Shown: piece after piece, positions 16,522-26,432 of the stretch
How positions within the stretch are numbered: the stretch's first letter is position 1
Layout of the letters: each line of letters opens with the position of its first letter
Source: Lactobacillus laiwuensis
Lineage (GTDB): Bacteria > Bacillota > Bacilli > Lactobacillales > Lactobacillaceae
Assembly: GCF_019972835.1 (NCBI RefSeq)
Contig: NZ_BPPB01000015.1
Span: 1 to 37,432, forward strand
Length of the DNA: 37,432 nucleotides
Direction of reading: 5' to 3'
Translations under genes and position numbers: made by a program
The notes under the pieces: generated by a model
What the model was told of the DNA's origin: nothing
Databases searched by the model: none
The model's input: only the letters and a program-made list of their open reading frames with translations

Positions 16522-18429
16522 CTATATTTTTGTTTTTCCTAACATAACTGAACTGATTACAACCGATAATGAACTAAAGGCCATTGCTAATCCTGCTATT
16601 TCCGGACTAAGTGTGAGACCCACACCTGCAAAAACACCAGCGGCAACTGGAATACCCAGTACATTATAAATGAAAGCCCAAAACAGATTTAGCTTTATCC
16701 TATTAAAAGTCTTGCGACTAAGTTTCAAAGCGCGAACAACGTCTTCTAAATCATTTTTAATAAGCACGATACCGCCTGCATCGATGGCAACATCCGTACC
16801 CGAACCCATGGCAATTCCAACATCTGCTTGGGTTAGAGCTGGCGCATCGTTGATCCCATCACCAACAAAGGCGACATGGTGCTTCTCCTGCAATTTTTTA
16901 ATAACTGCTGCTTTATCAACCGGCAAAACCTCAGCAATTACCTGATCGATATCCACCTGTTCTGCAATAGCGTGGGCTACTTGTTGATTATCTCCAGTTA
17001 ACATGACAGTTTTCAAGCCTAAACGATGTAAGTCGTTTATCGCATTTTTGGCATTCACTTTAGGAGCATCCTGAATTGCAATTAGACCCAGCACTTGATT
17101 ATCTTGAACAACAGACACTACTGTTTTTGCCTCATTTTGCAATGCCACTATTTGCTCTTCTAAATCTGGAGCAATTTTAATTTCTTCTTGTTTTTTTGGA
17201 CTGCCAACCGCAACATTTGCATCAGAAATTTTACCAGTGACACCCCATCCCTCAATTACAGTAAAATTTTCTACCGTTTTTAACCGCAACTTTTCCTTTT
17301 TAGCTGCGGCTAATATAGCTGGAGCGAGAGGATGTTCAGATAATTTCTCTAAACTGGCAGCGTATTGTAGGACATTTTCTTTATCTCCAACAATATCTGT
17401 TACTTGTGGTTGACCTTTGGTAATCGTTCCCGTTTTATCAAAAACTATAGTATCAATGCTGTTTGCAGCCTCTAAAATTTCTCCATTTTTAATTAGGATT
17501 CCCATTTTGGCACCACGACCAGTTCCAACCATTAATGCAGTGGGTGTTGCCAGCCCTAAAGCACAAGGACAGGCAATAACCATAACCGCAACGGCAAAAA
17601 CTAATGCAGTTGCTATGCTTTTACCTAAAAAAATATACCAAACTAAAAATGTTCCTATTGCAATAATCAAAACTGTGGGAACAAAAATATTTGCAACCTT
17701 ATCAGTTAATTTTTGAATCGGTGCATGACTGTTCTGTGCCTTTTTAACAATCTCAATAATTTGCGCCAACATCGTTTCATTACCAACTTTTTGGGCTTGC
17801 ATTACAAATGATCCCGTTTGATTGATTGTAGCTCCTATTACCTGATCGCCTGTCACTTTTTTAACCAGCATACTTTCACCAGTTACCATAGATTCATCAA
17901 TGCTTGAATTGCCAGAAACAATTTTGCCATCAACTGGTACTTTTTGCCCAGGCATTACTTGTATATAGTCGCCCTTCACAACTTCAGTGATAGGAATACT
18001 GACAAATTGCTTATCGCGCTTTACTAAGGCATTTTTTGCACCTAAATTAAGCAATTTCCCCATAGCGTCAGAAGCAGTTGCCCGCATTTTTTCTTCTAAA
18101 ACCTGCCCTAATAAGACGAAAGTAATAACAAAAGCAGCACTTTCAAAGAAAACAGGTCTTTTAGTAAACATCGCATAAATACTGTAAATATAAGTTATCG
18201 CTGTTCCTAAAGCAACGAGGGTATCCATATTTGAATGGTGCTTTTTAAAGGCAGACCAGGCACTAGTAATAAATGGGCCTGCTGAAATCAACATAATTAT
18301 TGTTGTAAAAATAAGCATGGTCCATTCGCCACCTGGCAGCATCCATCCAGTAAAAGGATGAATAATCATTTCAAGCAGCATTGGCAGTGATAATATTAGC
18401 GACGTCCAAAAACGTGTTGTAATTTTCAT
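16522..18429 (-). CDS. copA: Copper-exporting P1B-type ATPase lacking an N-terminal metal-binding domain
   Basis: Exports Cu(I) across the membrane using ATP. At 635 residues it has eight expected spans and the motifs TGES (183-186), CPC (287-289, metal site in helix 6), DKTGT (331-335, phosphorylated Asp), SEHPLA (His of the nucleotide domain) and [19 protein letters not shown] and [11 protein letters not shown] are the Cu(I)-type motifs of helices 7 and 8. No HMA (GMxCxxC) domain precedes the first helix, unlike typical CopA. It is second in an operon behind the cupredoxin, controlled by two CopY boxes upstream. The copA/copB naming varies in lactobacilli. Confidence 0.9.
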   Translation of the reverse strand: MKITTRFWTSLILSLPMLLEMIIHPFTGWMLPGGEWTMLIFTTIIMLISAGPFITSAWSAFKKHHSNMDTLVALGTAITYIYSIYAMFTKRPVFFESAAFVITFVLLGQVLEEKMRATASDAMGKLLNLGAKNALVKRDKQFVSIPITEVVKGDYIQVMPGQKVPVDGKIVSGNSSIDESMVTGESMLVKKVTGDQVIGATINQTGSFVMQAQKVGNETMLAQIIEIVKKAQNSHAPIQKLTDKVANIFVPTVLIIAIGTFLVWYIFLGKSIATALVFAVAVMVIACPCALGLATPTALMVGTGRGAKMGILIKNGEILEAANSIDTIVFDKTGTITKGQPQVTDIVGDKENVLQYAASLEKLSEHPLAPAILAAAKKEKLRLKTVENFTVIEGWGVTGKISDANVAVGSPKKQEEIKIAPDLEEQIVALQNEAKTVVSVVQDNQVLGLIAIQDAPKVNAKNAINDLHRLGLKTVMLTGDNQQVAHAIAEQVDIDQVIAEVLPVDKAAVIKKLQEKHHVAFVGDGINDAPALTQADVGIAMGSGTDVAIDAGGIVLIKNDLEDVVRALKLSRKTFNRIKLNLFWAFIYNVLGIPVAAGVFAGVGLTLSPEIAGLAMAFSSLSVVISSVMLGKTKI

Positions 18430-18442
18430 TGTTTTTCCTTAG

Positions 18443-18814
18443 CTATTTGACAATTACCTTACCATGAAACATGTTCATACTACATTCCCATTGATATTCA
18501 CCTGGTTTTGAAGTATCTATTTTAACCGTTTCTACTTTGCCTTCAGGTAATTTCTGATTTATGCCAAAATCTGAAAATACAACATGATCTAAACAATTGG
18601 ATGAGTCTGTTCTCTTAAAGTTTAAAGTAGCGGGTACTCCCCTTTTAAGAACAACTCTTTCTGGTGAATAACCACCTTTAACTTCAATATCAACACTCTG
18701 TTTGTTTGACTTCATAGTGGCTTTCTCCTCTTCTACGTGATGGCTACCAAAGAACCACCATGCAATAAAAGCTATTAGTGCAAGACCTAAACCTAAGATA
18801 ATAATTTTATTCAT
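18443..18814 (-). CDS. Membrane-anchored cupredoxin-domain copper protein
   Basis: 123-residue protein with one N-terminal hydrophobic helix (IIILGLGLALIAFIAWWFFG) and an extracellular beta domain. Candidate copper ligands are Cys74 and His77 in SSNCLDHVVF, and Cys111, Met113, Met115 and His117 in WECSMNMFHGKV, a cupredoxin-like arrangement. It probably binds copper at the outer face and hands it to or receives it from the ATPase encoded 13 nt downstream; direction of transfer is inferred only. It leads the operon, directly behind the CopY boxes, with GGGAGGAATTATC as ribosome site. Confidence 0.8.
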   Translation of the reverse strand: MNKIIILGLGLALIAFIAWWFFGSHHVEEEKATMKSNKQSVDIEVKGGYSPERVVLKRGVPATLNFKRTDSSNCLDHVVFSDFGINQKLPEGKVETVKIDTSKPGEYQWECSMNMFHGKVIVK

Positions 18815-18850
18815 GATAATTCCTCCCAGTTGAAGCTTATTATTAATGTC

Positions 18851-18899
18851 TACATTTGTAAACTAGGTTTAGTATAAATTATATATCTACAAATGTAAA
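18851..18899 (-). promoter_or_regulatory. Copper-responsive promoter with two CopY boxes
   Basis: Two operators match the CopY consensus TACAnnTGTA exactly: TACAAATGTA at 18888-18897 and TACATTTGTA at 18851-18860. On the minus strand the -35 TTTACA (18894-18899) overlaps the first box, and after 17 nt the -10 TATACT lies at 18871-18876. The second box covers the early transcribed region. Repressor bound at either site would block initiation. Confidence 0.9.
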
Positions 18900-18909
18900 C
18901 ATAAATGCT

Positions 18910-18943
18910 CAAAAAAAACTTACTGATTTTTCAGTAAGTTTTC
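18910..18943 (-). terminator. Terminator of antitoxin-like gene
   Basis: Stem AAAACTTACTG/CAGTAAGTTTT, followed on the minus strand by TTTTTGAGC. It stops transcription of the 18951 gene before the copper promoter. Confidence 0.8.
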
Positions 18944-18950
18944 CCCCTTA

Positions 18951-19154
18951 TTAATCTGCATCTAATCGCTTTAACCATTGAGTCAGATCATTTTTATCCA
19001 CCATTATTTGCTTAAGCTCGGCCTTATTATCAGCGGCCAAAAACAGCATTAACTGTAGATATTTTGCCACAGAAAGTCCATAATTTTCCAGATTAGCCTT
19101 AGCTGCTTTTACTACTGTATCATTTAAACTAATTGTAAGAAGTTCGTCTTTCAA
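18951..19154 (-). CDS. RelB/DinJ-like small protein (orphan antitoxin?)
   Basis: 67 residues reading ISLNDTVVKAAKANLENYGLSVAKYLQLML, which resembles the ribbon-helix-helix plus helix region of RelB/DinJ antitoxins. The rest is acidic and hydrophilic (DKNDLTQWLKRLDAD). The start is TTG at 19154 with GGGATAG before it. No toxin frame of the RelE/YafQ type lies on either side; the upstream neighbour is an ABC permease and downstream is the copper promoter. It may be an orphan antitoxin or a stand-alone regulator. Assignment is by motif only. Confidence 0.55.
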   Translation of the reverse strand: MKDELLTISLNDTVVKAAKANLENYGLSVAKYLQLMLFLAADNKAELKQIMVDKNDLTQWLKRLDAD

Positions 19155-19255
19155 AGTCTATCCCATTTCCTATATTCTAAATAAAAACTAACAGGATTAT
19201 TTTAGAAAAACCTCTAATGCTATGCAAGTATTTAATTCAAAAATAATAATTCTTT

Positions 19256-20044
19256 TTATCTACCTGCTCCATTATATTTCCTCAAGCCTAAATTCCATAC
19301 CCAATGGTCTAAAAATAAGAATACTAAGGCTATCAAAAGTTGCAATAACATTATTTGCCATTGCCGTGGCCTTATTAAAATAATTGTTGCAGGACAAGCA
19401 ATTAGTCCAAAAGGCAGGATGAAATTAAAAATAATATTACCCAGTCCCCGATAAATACTTGCAGGGTAGCGACTCATTTGTATCATACTTAAAAATAAAT
19501 CATTTCTGCCAAAATTTGTGGGAAACCAAAATGCCGAAATTGTCCATAAATACCAAAGAGAATAGTATAAAATGCAGCCAAAAACGCAAGAAAGCAAAAA
19601 GAACAACACCTGGCCTATATTAACACTTATACCCTGACATGCATAAATAATTACAAATAGTCCCAGCACCGAATTAATTAATTGTGTAAATTCAATTGCA
19701 CTAAAAAAGTAATATACCTTAGCGTTAATTGGTTTTAATAAAATTGAATCTAAGGTTCCTTCTCTAATGTCTTTTTCCATTTTAGGCATTGATTTGACCA
19801 AGAAAGCCATTAAGAAGCCGTCAAGCATAGTATAAACGCCAACTAGCAACAGACATTCTTTGTAGGTCCAACCACCGATAGTATCAACATTTAAATAGAT
19901 TACCTTAAAAAAAGCGATCGGAATGCCTAACCACAATATAGAAGAGATTATCCCAAATAATGTGTCTAACCTGAAACTAATAGTTTGCAATAAGGCAATT
20001 TTAATTAACGATTTGACTACTTTAAGTTTACTTTTCATAATCAA
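19256..20044 (-). CDS. ABC-2 family transporter membrane subunit (DUF990 type)
   Basis: 262-residue membrane protein with about six spans. The segment MSRYPASIYRG (about 190-200) is typical of one of the paired subunits in the ABC-2 family once called DUF990. TTG at 20044 overlaps the previous stop; ATG at 20038 (MKSKLKVVKSL) is an alternative start and probably the true one. It is the last gene of the three-gene exporter operon. Substrate unknown. Confidence 0.82.
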   Translation of the reverse strand: MIMKSKLKVVKSLIKIALLQTISFRLDTLFGIISSILWLGIPIAFFKVIYLNVDTIGGWTYKECLLLVGVYTMLDGFLMAFLVKSMPKMEKDIREGTLDSILLKPINAKVYYFFSAIEFTQLINSVLGLFVIIYACQGISVNIGQVLFFLLSCVFGCILYYSLWYLWTISAFWFPTNFGRNDLFLSMIQMSRYPASIYRGLGNIIFNFILPFGLIACPATIILIRPRQWQIMLLQLLIALVFLFLDHWVWNLGLRKYNGAGR

Positions 20045-20838
20045 CCCATTACATCAGAGTATCTCTGAAGCCCTTCTTTATTAACTATTTTTACTATTAA
20101 ATAAAAAACTATCATCCATACAATTTCAATTATTGTGTTTTTAAGCCATATATTTGATGGTAATGCTTTAACAAGCGTATCAATTGGAAAAGAGCTGAAA
20201 TATTGAAATGGCAGTAGTTTAATTATTTTTACCAAAAAAGGCGGCAAAATTTCCAGGGGAAAGTAAAAACCTGCCAGCAGATTGACTACAACTTCTTTTA
20301 CCAGTAAAACAAAGAAAAGATTGTCAAACCAGTACGCTACACTACCAATAATATAAGAAAAAAGAAACCATAATATGGCTGCCATAATTAAACTAAATGC
20401 AAATTCAAGTAGCACGAGTAAAGAAACATGAATTAAATTACACGCAACTATATAGACAAATCCAATGATTAAAATCGGAGCAAGCAAAATTAAATTTGCC
20501 AGTCTGTCGCCCAGCATTTTAGCAAAATAATATTTTTCAATTGTAATTGGTCTATGGATGATATTAGACAATTCTCCTGAATGGATATCATCATTTAATT
20601 CCCAGTCAACTGCATACCATACAAAAGAATTAATAAAATTAACCCCAATATAATAAATTACCATTTGATTTTTGCTAAAACCACCAATAGTTTGACCATG
20701 ATTCAATATTAATGACCACAAATAAAACATCACTAAACTTGGTACCAGTGCTTGCAGAAGCAAAATTATGACGCTGCTTTTATTGGCTAATATAGACTTC
20801 AATGAGATCTTGCTTACTGAAAAGTAGGTTTTTATCAT
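20041..20838 (-). CDS. ABC-2 family transporter membrane subunit
   Basis: 265-residue membrane protein with about six hydrophobic spans. The YFPLEILPPFLVKIIKLLPF segment near the C-terminus is typical of the second partner in this ABC-2 pair. Its ATG overlaps the ATPase stop (ATGA), so the genes are translationally coupled. With the 19256 protein it should form the channel. Confidence 0.84.
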   Translation of the reverse strand: MIKTYFSVSKISLKSILANKSSVIILLLQALVPSLVMFYLWSLILNHGQTIGGFSKNQMVIYYIGVNFINSFVWYAVDWELNDDIHSGELSNIIHRPITIEKYYFAKMLGDRLANLILLAPILIIGFVYIVACNLIHVSLLVLLEFAFSLIMAAILWFLFSYIIGSVAYWFDNLFFVLLVKEVVVNLLAGFYFPLEILPPFLVKIIKLLPFQYFSSFPIDTLVKALPSNIWLKNTIIEIVWMIVFYLIVKIVNKEGLQRYSDVMG

Positions 20839-21818
20839 TTTTCTTTCTCCTCAGCAAATAGCTCTAAGATAATATCTTCAAGCTTCAGGTCATTTATTTG
20901 ATAGTCGGAGCCTTGATTATCCCGTGCCAACTGAGCGATCTGGTCATCTACCTTTTCTACAGGAACTTTAATTGTCACGGTCAAATCATCCTGATCAATA
21001 ATCTTGGCGCCCAACTTACTTTCGTTGAAGTTCTCCGATTTAATAAAAGTAATATATTTATTCTGATTAAACCTCTCTAATAAATCTGTTTTTGGTCCAT
21101 CCCACATTATCTGACCGCTATTTACAATGATCAGGTGATCACAGATAGTTGCAATATCTTCCATATCATGTGAGGTAAGAAAGACAGTCAATTTTTCTTC
21201 CTGGTTCAGCCTTAGCAAAAACTTGCGTATATCCCTTTTTGCCAAAACGTCTAAACCAATAGTCGGTTCATCTAAAAAGAGTATTTTTGGTCTGGTTGCT
21301 ACGCCGGCCAGAAATTCTACTTTCATTCGTTCTCCCAGTGATAATTTGCGGGTTTGTACATCTAATTTTGAAGTTACATTTAATATCTGAGCCAGATCAT
21401 TGACCGTTTTTTGAAAAATTTCTTCCGGTATATCGTACATTGACTGCAATAATTTCAAATAATCTCTAGGGGTTAAATCAGGAAAAAGTTGCGATCTATT
21501 TCCCATAACGACTGAGATTGACTTTTTGAAATCATTTATCCTTTTTGTAGGATCATAGCCATTTACCCTGCAAGTTCCGGCTGATGGAAACAAGGTCCCA
21601 GTCAGCATCTTAATGGTCGTGGTCTTTCCCGCCCCGTTTTTGCCAATAAAGCCAACTTTTTCACCATTCTTGATAGTAAAATTGAGCGCTTTTACTGCCT
21701 GCACTGCCGTCTTTTCAGGCTTAAAAATATTTTTAACAACTGCACGCCAGTTTTCACCCCTGCTGCTAATAAAATAATCCTTAGAAAGATTATGAACTTC
21801 AATCGCATTTTCGTTCAT
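20835..21818 (-). CDS. ABC-2 exporter ATP-binding protein
   Basis: ATPase of the second ABC-2 exporter. Walker A is GKNGAGKTTT, signature LSLGERMKVEFLAG, Walker B ILFLDEPTIGLD and the H-loop VFLTSHDMED. A C-terminal regulatory extension of about 80 residues follows (KSENFNESKLGAKIIDQDD onwards). I choose ATG 21818 (MNENAIEVHNLSKDY, 327 residues) because GAGG lies just upstream; the longer frame from ATG 21830 would place that site inside the gene. It starts 16 nt after a 33-codon ORF, likely co-transcribed. Confidence 0.92.
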   Translation of the reverse strand: MNENAIEVHNLSKDYFISSRGENWRAVVKNIFKPEKTAVQAVKALNFTIKNGEKVGFIGKNGAGKTTTIKMLTGTLFPSAGTCRVNGYDPTKRINDFKKSISVVMGNRSQLFPDLTPRDYLKLLQSMYDIPEEIFQKTVNDLAQILNVTSKLDVQTRKLSLGERMKVEFLAGVATRPKILFLDEPTIGLDVLAKRDIRKFLLRLNQEEKLTVFLTSHDMEDIATICDHLIIVNSGQIMWDGPKTDLLERFNQNKYITFIKSENFNESKLGAKIIDQDDLTVTIKVPVEKVDDQIAQLARDNQGSDYQINDLKLEDIILELFAEEKEK

Positions 21819-21834
21819 TTTTGACCTCATTTAG

Positions 21835-21936
21835 TTATCTAGCCAGCACAAAAAAGCAATTTTCAAAAGGACAATCCTTTTTACAAAATTGCTTTAAGTT
21901 TTGAACACCTATCATCATACATTTAGAAACTGTCAT
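21835..21936 (-). CDS. 33-residue cysteine-rich small protein or leader peptide
   Basis: ATG 21936 follows AAGG at eight bases and opens a frame of 33 residues with four cysteines: start MTVSKCMMIGVQNL, centre KQFCKKDCPFENCFF, end VLAR. Its stop is 16 nt before the exporter ATPase. Positions 21851-21896 within it form a long hairpin followed by TTTTTT on the same strand, so translation and termination would interfere with one another. Alternatives are a leader peptide, a small metal- or redox-binding protein, or a secreted peptide exported by the neighbour. I do not recognise a family. Confidence 0.5.
   Translation of the reverse strand: MTVSKCMMIGVQNLKQFCKKDCPFENCFFVLAR
21848..21897 (-). 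terminator. Terminator-like hairpin inside the Cys-rich ORF
   Basis: The outer stem AAAGCAATTTT/AAAATTGCTTT (11 bp) continues through AAAAGGA/TCCTTTT around a short loop, and is followed on the minus strand by TTTTTTGTG. It either ends the deaminase transcript or acts as an attenuator for the ABC operon, whose ATPase starts only about 30 nt later, leaving no room for a promoter in between. Confidence 0.7.
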
Positions 21937-22059
21937 TGGTTTAACCTTATTACTTATAGTTTTTAAATCAGCAACAATTAGATAAATTCTACCACATTTT
22001 TAACAGTTTTTAAATATAATTTAATTTTTGGCACAAAATATATTTTCTATTTAGAAATA

Positions 22060-23085
22060 TCACCTTTTACTTGAGATATATTCATCTATTTGGGCAAGAT
22101 AGCTTTCTTTTTCCTGCTGACTGATCCAAGATGTTTTAAATGAATTTTGTGCTATTCGAATCAGTTCTTTTTCACTCCAATCACACTTTTGGGCAAATTT
22201 ATAGTAAACATCATTAATATAATTACTACCCTTATAAGCCGGATCATCGGAATTAAAACTAATCAGTGCACCGCTATTAAAAAGCTTATTAATGGCCTCT
22301 TGTTCCATAACTTTGCGGGTGTAAAAATAAGCCATGGGACATGCTGTTATACCAATTTTTTGGTCTGTTAAAAATGTCATTAAATCCGCATTTTCAACAA
22401 TATTTAAGCCATGATCCAAACGATCCACCGTAATAATTTCTAAAGCTTGTTTTATATGATCAACTGAATCAACTTGGTGCAGATCACAATGCATTGTTAA
22501 ATAATAACCTTGAGCTCGGGCCTTAGCAAAAACCAGCATAAACTTCAAAGGTGGGTTATGATGCTCATCTGAATCAAGACCAACACCTAATATCCAGCCT
22601 TTTTTATGATATGGTTCAGCTTCTTTTAAAGTTTGCATTGCTGATTCTTGTGAATACTCTCTTAAAAAGCACATTATTAACTGTACATCAATGTCTAATG
22701 ATGCTGCATCAACAATCGCTTCATGAATGCCCTCAATCACTGTAGCAAAAGGGATACCCCGACTAGTGTGCGCTTGAGGATCAAAAAATAATTCAAGGTG
22801 CTTAACATTACTGTCAGCTTCTTTGCGCAAAAAAGCTGCAGTCAAATCATAGAAATCTTGTTTAGTACGCAAGACCTGCATCCCTTTATAGTATGCCTTT
22901 AGAAATTCCGGCAATCCTACTCCATAATTCCTGTCAATATCCGCTGGAGTCTTAGCACCAATATCAATCTGGTTTCTCTTAGCGACGGCAAATTCCATTT
23001 CGGCTTCTAGTGTTCCCTCTATATGAACATGCAGTTCAGCCTTAGGCAATCCGTCAACAAACTTACGCGATAATTTTTGGATCAT
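22060..23085 (-). CDS. add: Adenosine/adenine deaminase family protein
   Basis: 341-residue TIM-barrel amidohydrolase of purine salvage. The zinc motif is ELHVHIEGT (about 16-24). MHCDLHQ replaces the usual VHAGE of true adenosine deaminases, RLDHGLNI follows, and SFNSDDPAY holds the last zinc-binding Asp. The CDLHQ variant is reminiscent of the fungal-type adenine deaminases (CDVDQ), so adenine may be the substrate; the gene symbol is therefore provisional. ATG behind AAGGAG. Divergent from guaB across about 300 nt that holds purine-repressor-like sites. Confidence 0.82.
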   Translation of the reverse strand: MIQKLSRKFVDGLPKAELHVHIEGTLEAEMEFAVAKRNQIDIGAKTPADIDRNYGVGLPEFLKAYYKGMQVLRTKQDFYDLTAAFLRKEADSNVKHLELFFDPQAHTSRGIPFATVIEGIHEAIVDAASLDIDVQLIMCFLREYSQESAMQTLKEAEPYHKKGWILGVGLDSDEHHNPPLKFMLVFAKARAQGYYLTMHCDLHQVDSVDHIKQALEIITVDRLDHGLNIVENADLMTFLTDQKIGITACPMAYFYTRKVMEQEAINKLFNSGALISFNSDDPAYKGSNYINDVYYKFAQKCDWSEKELIRIAQNSFKTSWISQQEKESYLAQIDEYISSKR

Positions 23086-23385
23086 CTTTTTCTCCTTAAC
23101 AAAATCACTATAAATACGAACATTTTAAGCGAATTCTAATTACCTTCTTTATCATCAAAGCTATTATATAGCTACAAATCAATATTAAAAATCATAACAT
23201 TTTTATTTATTACTTACAATGACTATTTATATTGTGATTTTGTTCGATTTTTGCATTGAAATACTTCGGTAGTAATATTATAATTTTAACAATACGATCT
23301 ATAATTTTGTCTTGACCAAGGTTAAAATCACTAGTAAAGTGTAATCAATTTAACTTTAATATTTTTGAAAAGGAGAGTGCATTAA
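23086..23385. promoter_or_regulatory. Divergent deaminase/guaB control region
   Basis: 300 bp without a coding frame. It contains the guaB promoter (-35 TTGACC at 23312-23317, 17-nt spacer, -10 TAAAGT at 23335-23340). Sites resembling PurR boxes (CCGAAC core) occur as AATCGAACAAA on the minus strand near 23241-23251, ACCGAAG on the minus strand near 23265, and ACGAACATT on the plus strand near 23116. The PurR assignment is tentative. Confidence 0.45.
23312..23340 (+). promoter_or_regulatory. guaB promoter
   Basis: TTGACC, 17 bases, TAAAGT, 45 bases ahead of the guaB ATG. Good match to a sigma-A promoter. Confidence 0.65.
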
Positions 23386-24531
<1,146 letters not shown>

Positions 24532-24536
24532 GTAAA

Positions 24537-24576
24537 TTAAAAATAGTTATTGCTTTCATGCAATAACTATTTTTTT
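24537..24576. terminator. Bidirectional terminator guaB/MarR gene
   Basis: Stem AAATAGTTATTGC/GCAATAACTATTT (13 bp, loop TTTCAT) with A and T runs on the two sides. It ends guaB on plus and the MarR gene on minus. Confidence 0.85.
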
Positions 24577-24579
24577 GAT

Positions 24580-25005
24580 CTATTTATCAGATATGGCTTC
24601 ATTCAGCTTCTGTAGATTTTTTACTAATTCTGTCTTCGTATCGGCTCCTAAAATTTTGGCATAACTATTCTCAGAATTGACAAAATAATTAGTTATTTTT
24701 GGTCCCAGCTTGATAGCTTTCTCAGTTAGGATTATTGCTTTAAACCGTGTATCATGTTGATCAACTTTTTTGGTAATTAAGCCTTTTTCTTCCATTAAGC
24801 GTAATACATTAGTAGCAGTAGACTTCCTAATGTTAAATTCATGCTCAATATCCTTCTGATAAATTGACTTGTTTTGGGCAAATGAAGCCAAATATTCAAT
24901 AATTAGCATCTGTGTTCCGGTTAAGCCAATTTTTCTAGCGTAGTAATCAGCATTACGATTAAAAGTATTTTGTATACGCTGTAAGGCTAATCCTAATCTG
25001 TTCAT
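24580..25005 (-). CDS. MarR-family transcriptional regulator
   Basis: 141-residue winged-helix repressor. The helix-turn-helix lies in EYLASFAQNKSIYQKDIEHEF to NIRKSTATNVLRLMEEKGLI (about 47-87), followed by the wing KKVDQHDTRFKAI. Such proteins usually repress an adjacent efflux gene and respond to its substrates. It is the second gene of the operon, 10 nt after the MFS exporter, so it probably controls its own promoter through the palindrome at 26433-26450. Confidence 0.9.
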   Translation of the reverse strand: MNRLGLALQRIQNTFNRNADYYARKIGLTGTQMLIIEYLASFAQNKSIYQKDIEHEFNIRKSTATNVLRLMEEKGLITKKVDQHDTRFKAIILTEKAIKLGPKITNYFVNSENSYAKILGADTKTELVKNLQKLNEAISDK

Positions 25006-25015
25006 TAATCTTACT

Positions 25016-26413
25016 CTATTCCTTTGTTTTTACCGATTTTGTAGCTTGATAAAGTAAGTATACACCAACAAGAACAATAATCAGAATAAAAATAAAACCT
25101 ACTTGAGCAGCTTCAATGTATTTTCCGGTAGTAGAGCTTTGATTACTCAGCTGTTCTACAAATTGCATAATAGCTGAAATAATTGCCGTGCCGACGGCTC
25201 CAGCAAATTGCTGTGCCATATTGAACAGACCATTGCCATCTGTATTTTCTTTTTCATCTAATTGACCAATGGAAGCAGTCATTGTATCTCCCATTACCAG
25301 GCCTATACCCATCATTGTAATAGTATAAAACAGAATAATTTTGCCAGATGATAGTGAGGAAGCAAATAAACAATAAAGAATGCCGCCTATTATTTCAAAA
25401 AAAGCACCAGTCATAATTGGCTTTCTGGGACCATAATTGTCGAGCAATCTGCCACTAATTGGTGAGAGCACTGCTCCAACAAGTCCACCAGTTAGAAGCA
25501 GAAGACCTGCAGTCATTGCTGTAGAATGATTAACAATTTGAACATAATTTGGCAAAATGAACGACAATCCTAAGGTATTAACTTGAAAAATAAAATAAGC
25601 TGTTATGCCTTGAGTAAATTTAGTGTTTTTAAAAACTCTAATATTAATTAACGGAGTAGCAGTATTTAAAGAATGCTTCATAAAAACAATTAAGCAAATA
25701 ACACCAACTGCCAGAGGCAAAATGAACATCAATGGTTTTTGTAATATGGTAGACAAATTGCTAAAAGCAAAAATAAAACCTATGAATGTTAAAGCAATAC
25801 TCAGAAATCCTGCTGTATCGAGTTGAGCATGTGAAATTTTTTTGGATTCATCATTAATTGAAGCTATACCCATTAGCAGAGAAATAATCATCACAGGAAT
25901 GATAAAAATAAATATGTAGCGCCAACCTAAAGTGTTGACGACTAATCCACCAAAAGTTGGACCTAAAGCTGGAGCGACCGCTGTAATCATTGTTCCTATT
26001 CCCATAAGCAATCCAATTTTATCTAATGGTGTCCGTTCCAAAATAATATTAAACATTAATGGAATAGCTATTCCTGCACCTGCTCCTTGGATGACACGAC
26101 CAAGTACCAGAAAAATAAATTGATTTGCTACTGCATCAATTACTAAACCGCAAATAAATAAGGTAGCGGCTGTCACAAAAAGTTTTCTTGAACTAAAATT
26201 TCTTTTTAAATATGCAGATAATGGCATAATAATAGAAGCAACTAACAAATAACCAGTTGTCATCCACTGTACGGTAGCCATATTAACATGAAAATCATTC
26301 ATTAAAACAGGAAAAATAACGTTTCCCGCTGTTTCAATTAGCACACCTGAAAAAGACATTAATCCGGCTGCGAAAATTGAACAAATTAATTTTGCATCTA
26401 ATTTTCTTTGCAT
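25016..26413 (-). CDS. MFS drug exporter (DHA2, EmrB/QacA type)
   Basis: 465-residue proton-coupled exporter with about 14 hydrophobic segments. Visible features are MTTGYLLVASIIMPLSAYL in TM2, the loop LKRNFSSRKLFV (motif A variant), GRVIQGAGAGIAIPL (motif B), and AVAPALGPTFGG (antiporter motif C). It should expel toxic compounds. Start ATG with AGGAGGAATTTG. The next gene is its presumed MarR regulator. Confidence 0.9.
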   Translation of the reverse strand: MQRKLDAKLICSIFAAGLMSFSGVLIETAGNVIFPVLMNDFHVNMATVQWMTTGYLLVASIIMPLSAYLKRNFSSRKLFVTAATLFICGLVIDAVANQFIFLVLGRVIQGAGAGIAIPLMFNIILERTPLDKIGLLMGIGTMITAVAPALGPTFGGLVVNTLGWRYIFIFIIPVMIISLLMGIASINDESKKISHAQLDTAGFLSIALTFIGFIFAFSNLSTILQKPLMFILPLAVGVICLIVFMKHSLNTATPLINIRVFKNTKFTQGITAYFIFQVNTLGLSFILPNYVQIVNHSTAMTAGLLLLTGGLVGAVLSPISGRLLDNYGPRKPIMTGAFFEIIGGILYCLFASSLSSGKIILFYTITMMGIGLVMGDTMTASIGQLDEKENTDGNGLFNMAQQFAGAVGTAIISAIMQFVEQLSNQSSTTGKYIEAAQVGFIFILIIVLVGVYLLYQATKSVKTKE

Positions 26414-26432
26414 TCAAATTCCTCCTAAAATT

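Noticed and set aside
22001..22060. Promoter or riboswitch between deaminase stop and the Cys-rich ORF
   Set aside because: A TAGAAT box exists on the minus strand near 21990 but its -35 is poor, and no riboswitch architecture is recognised.
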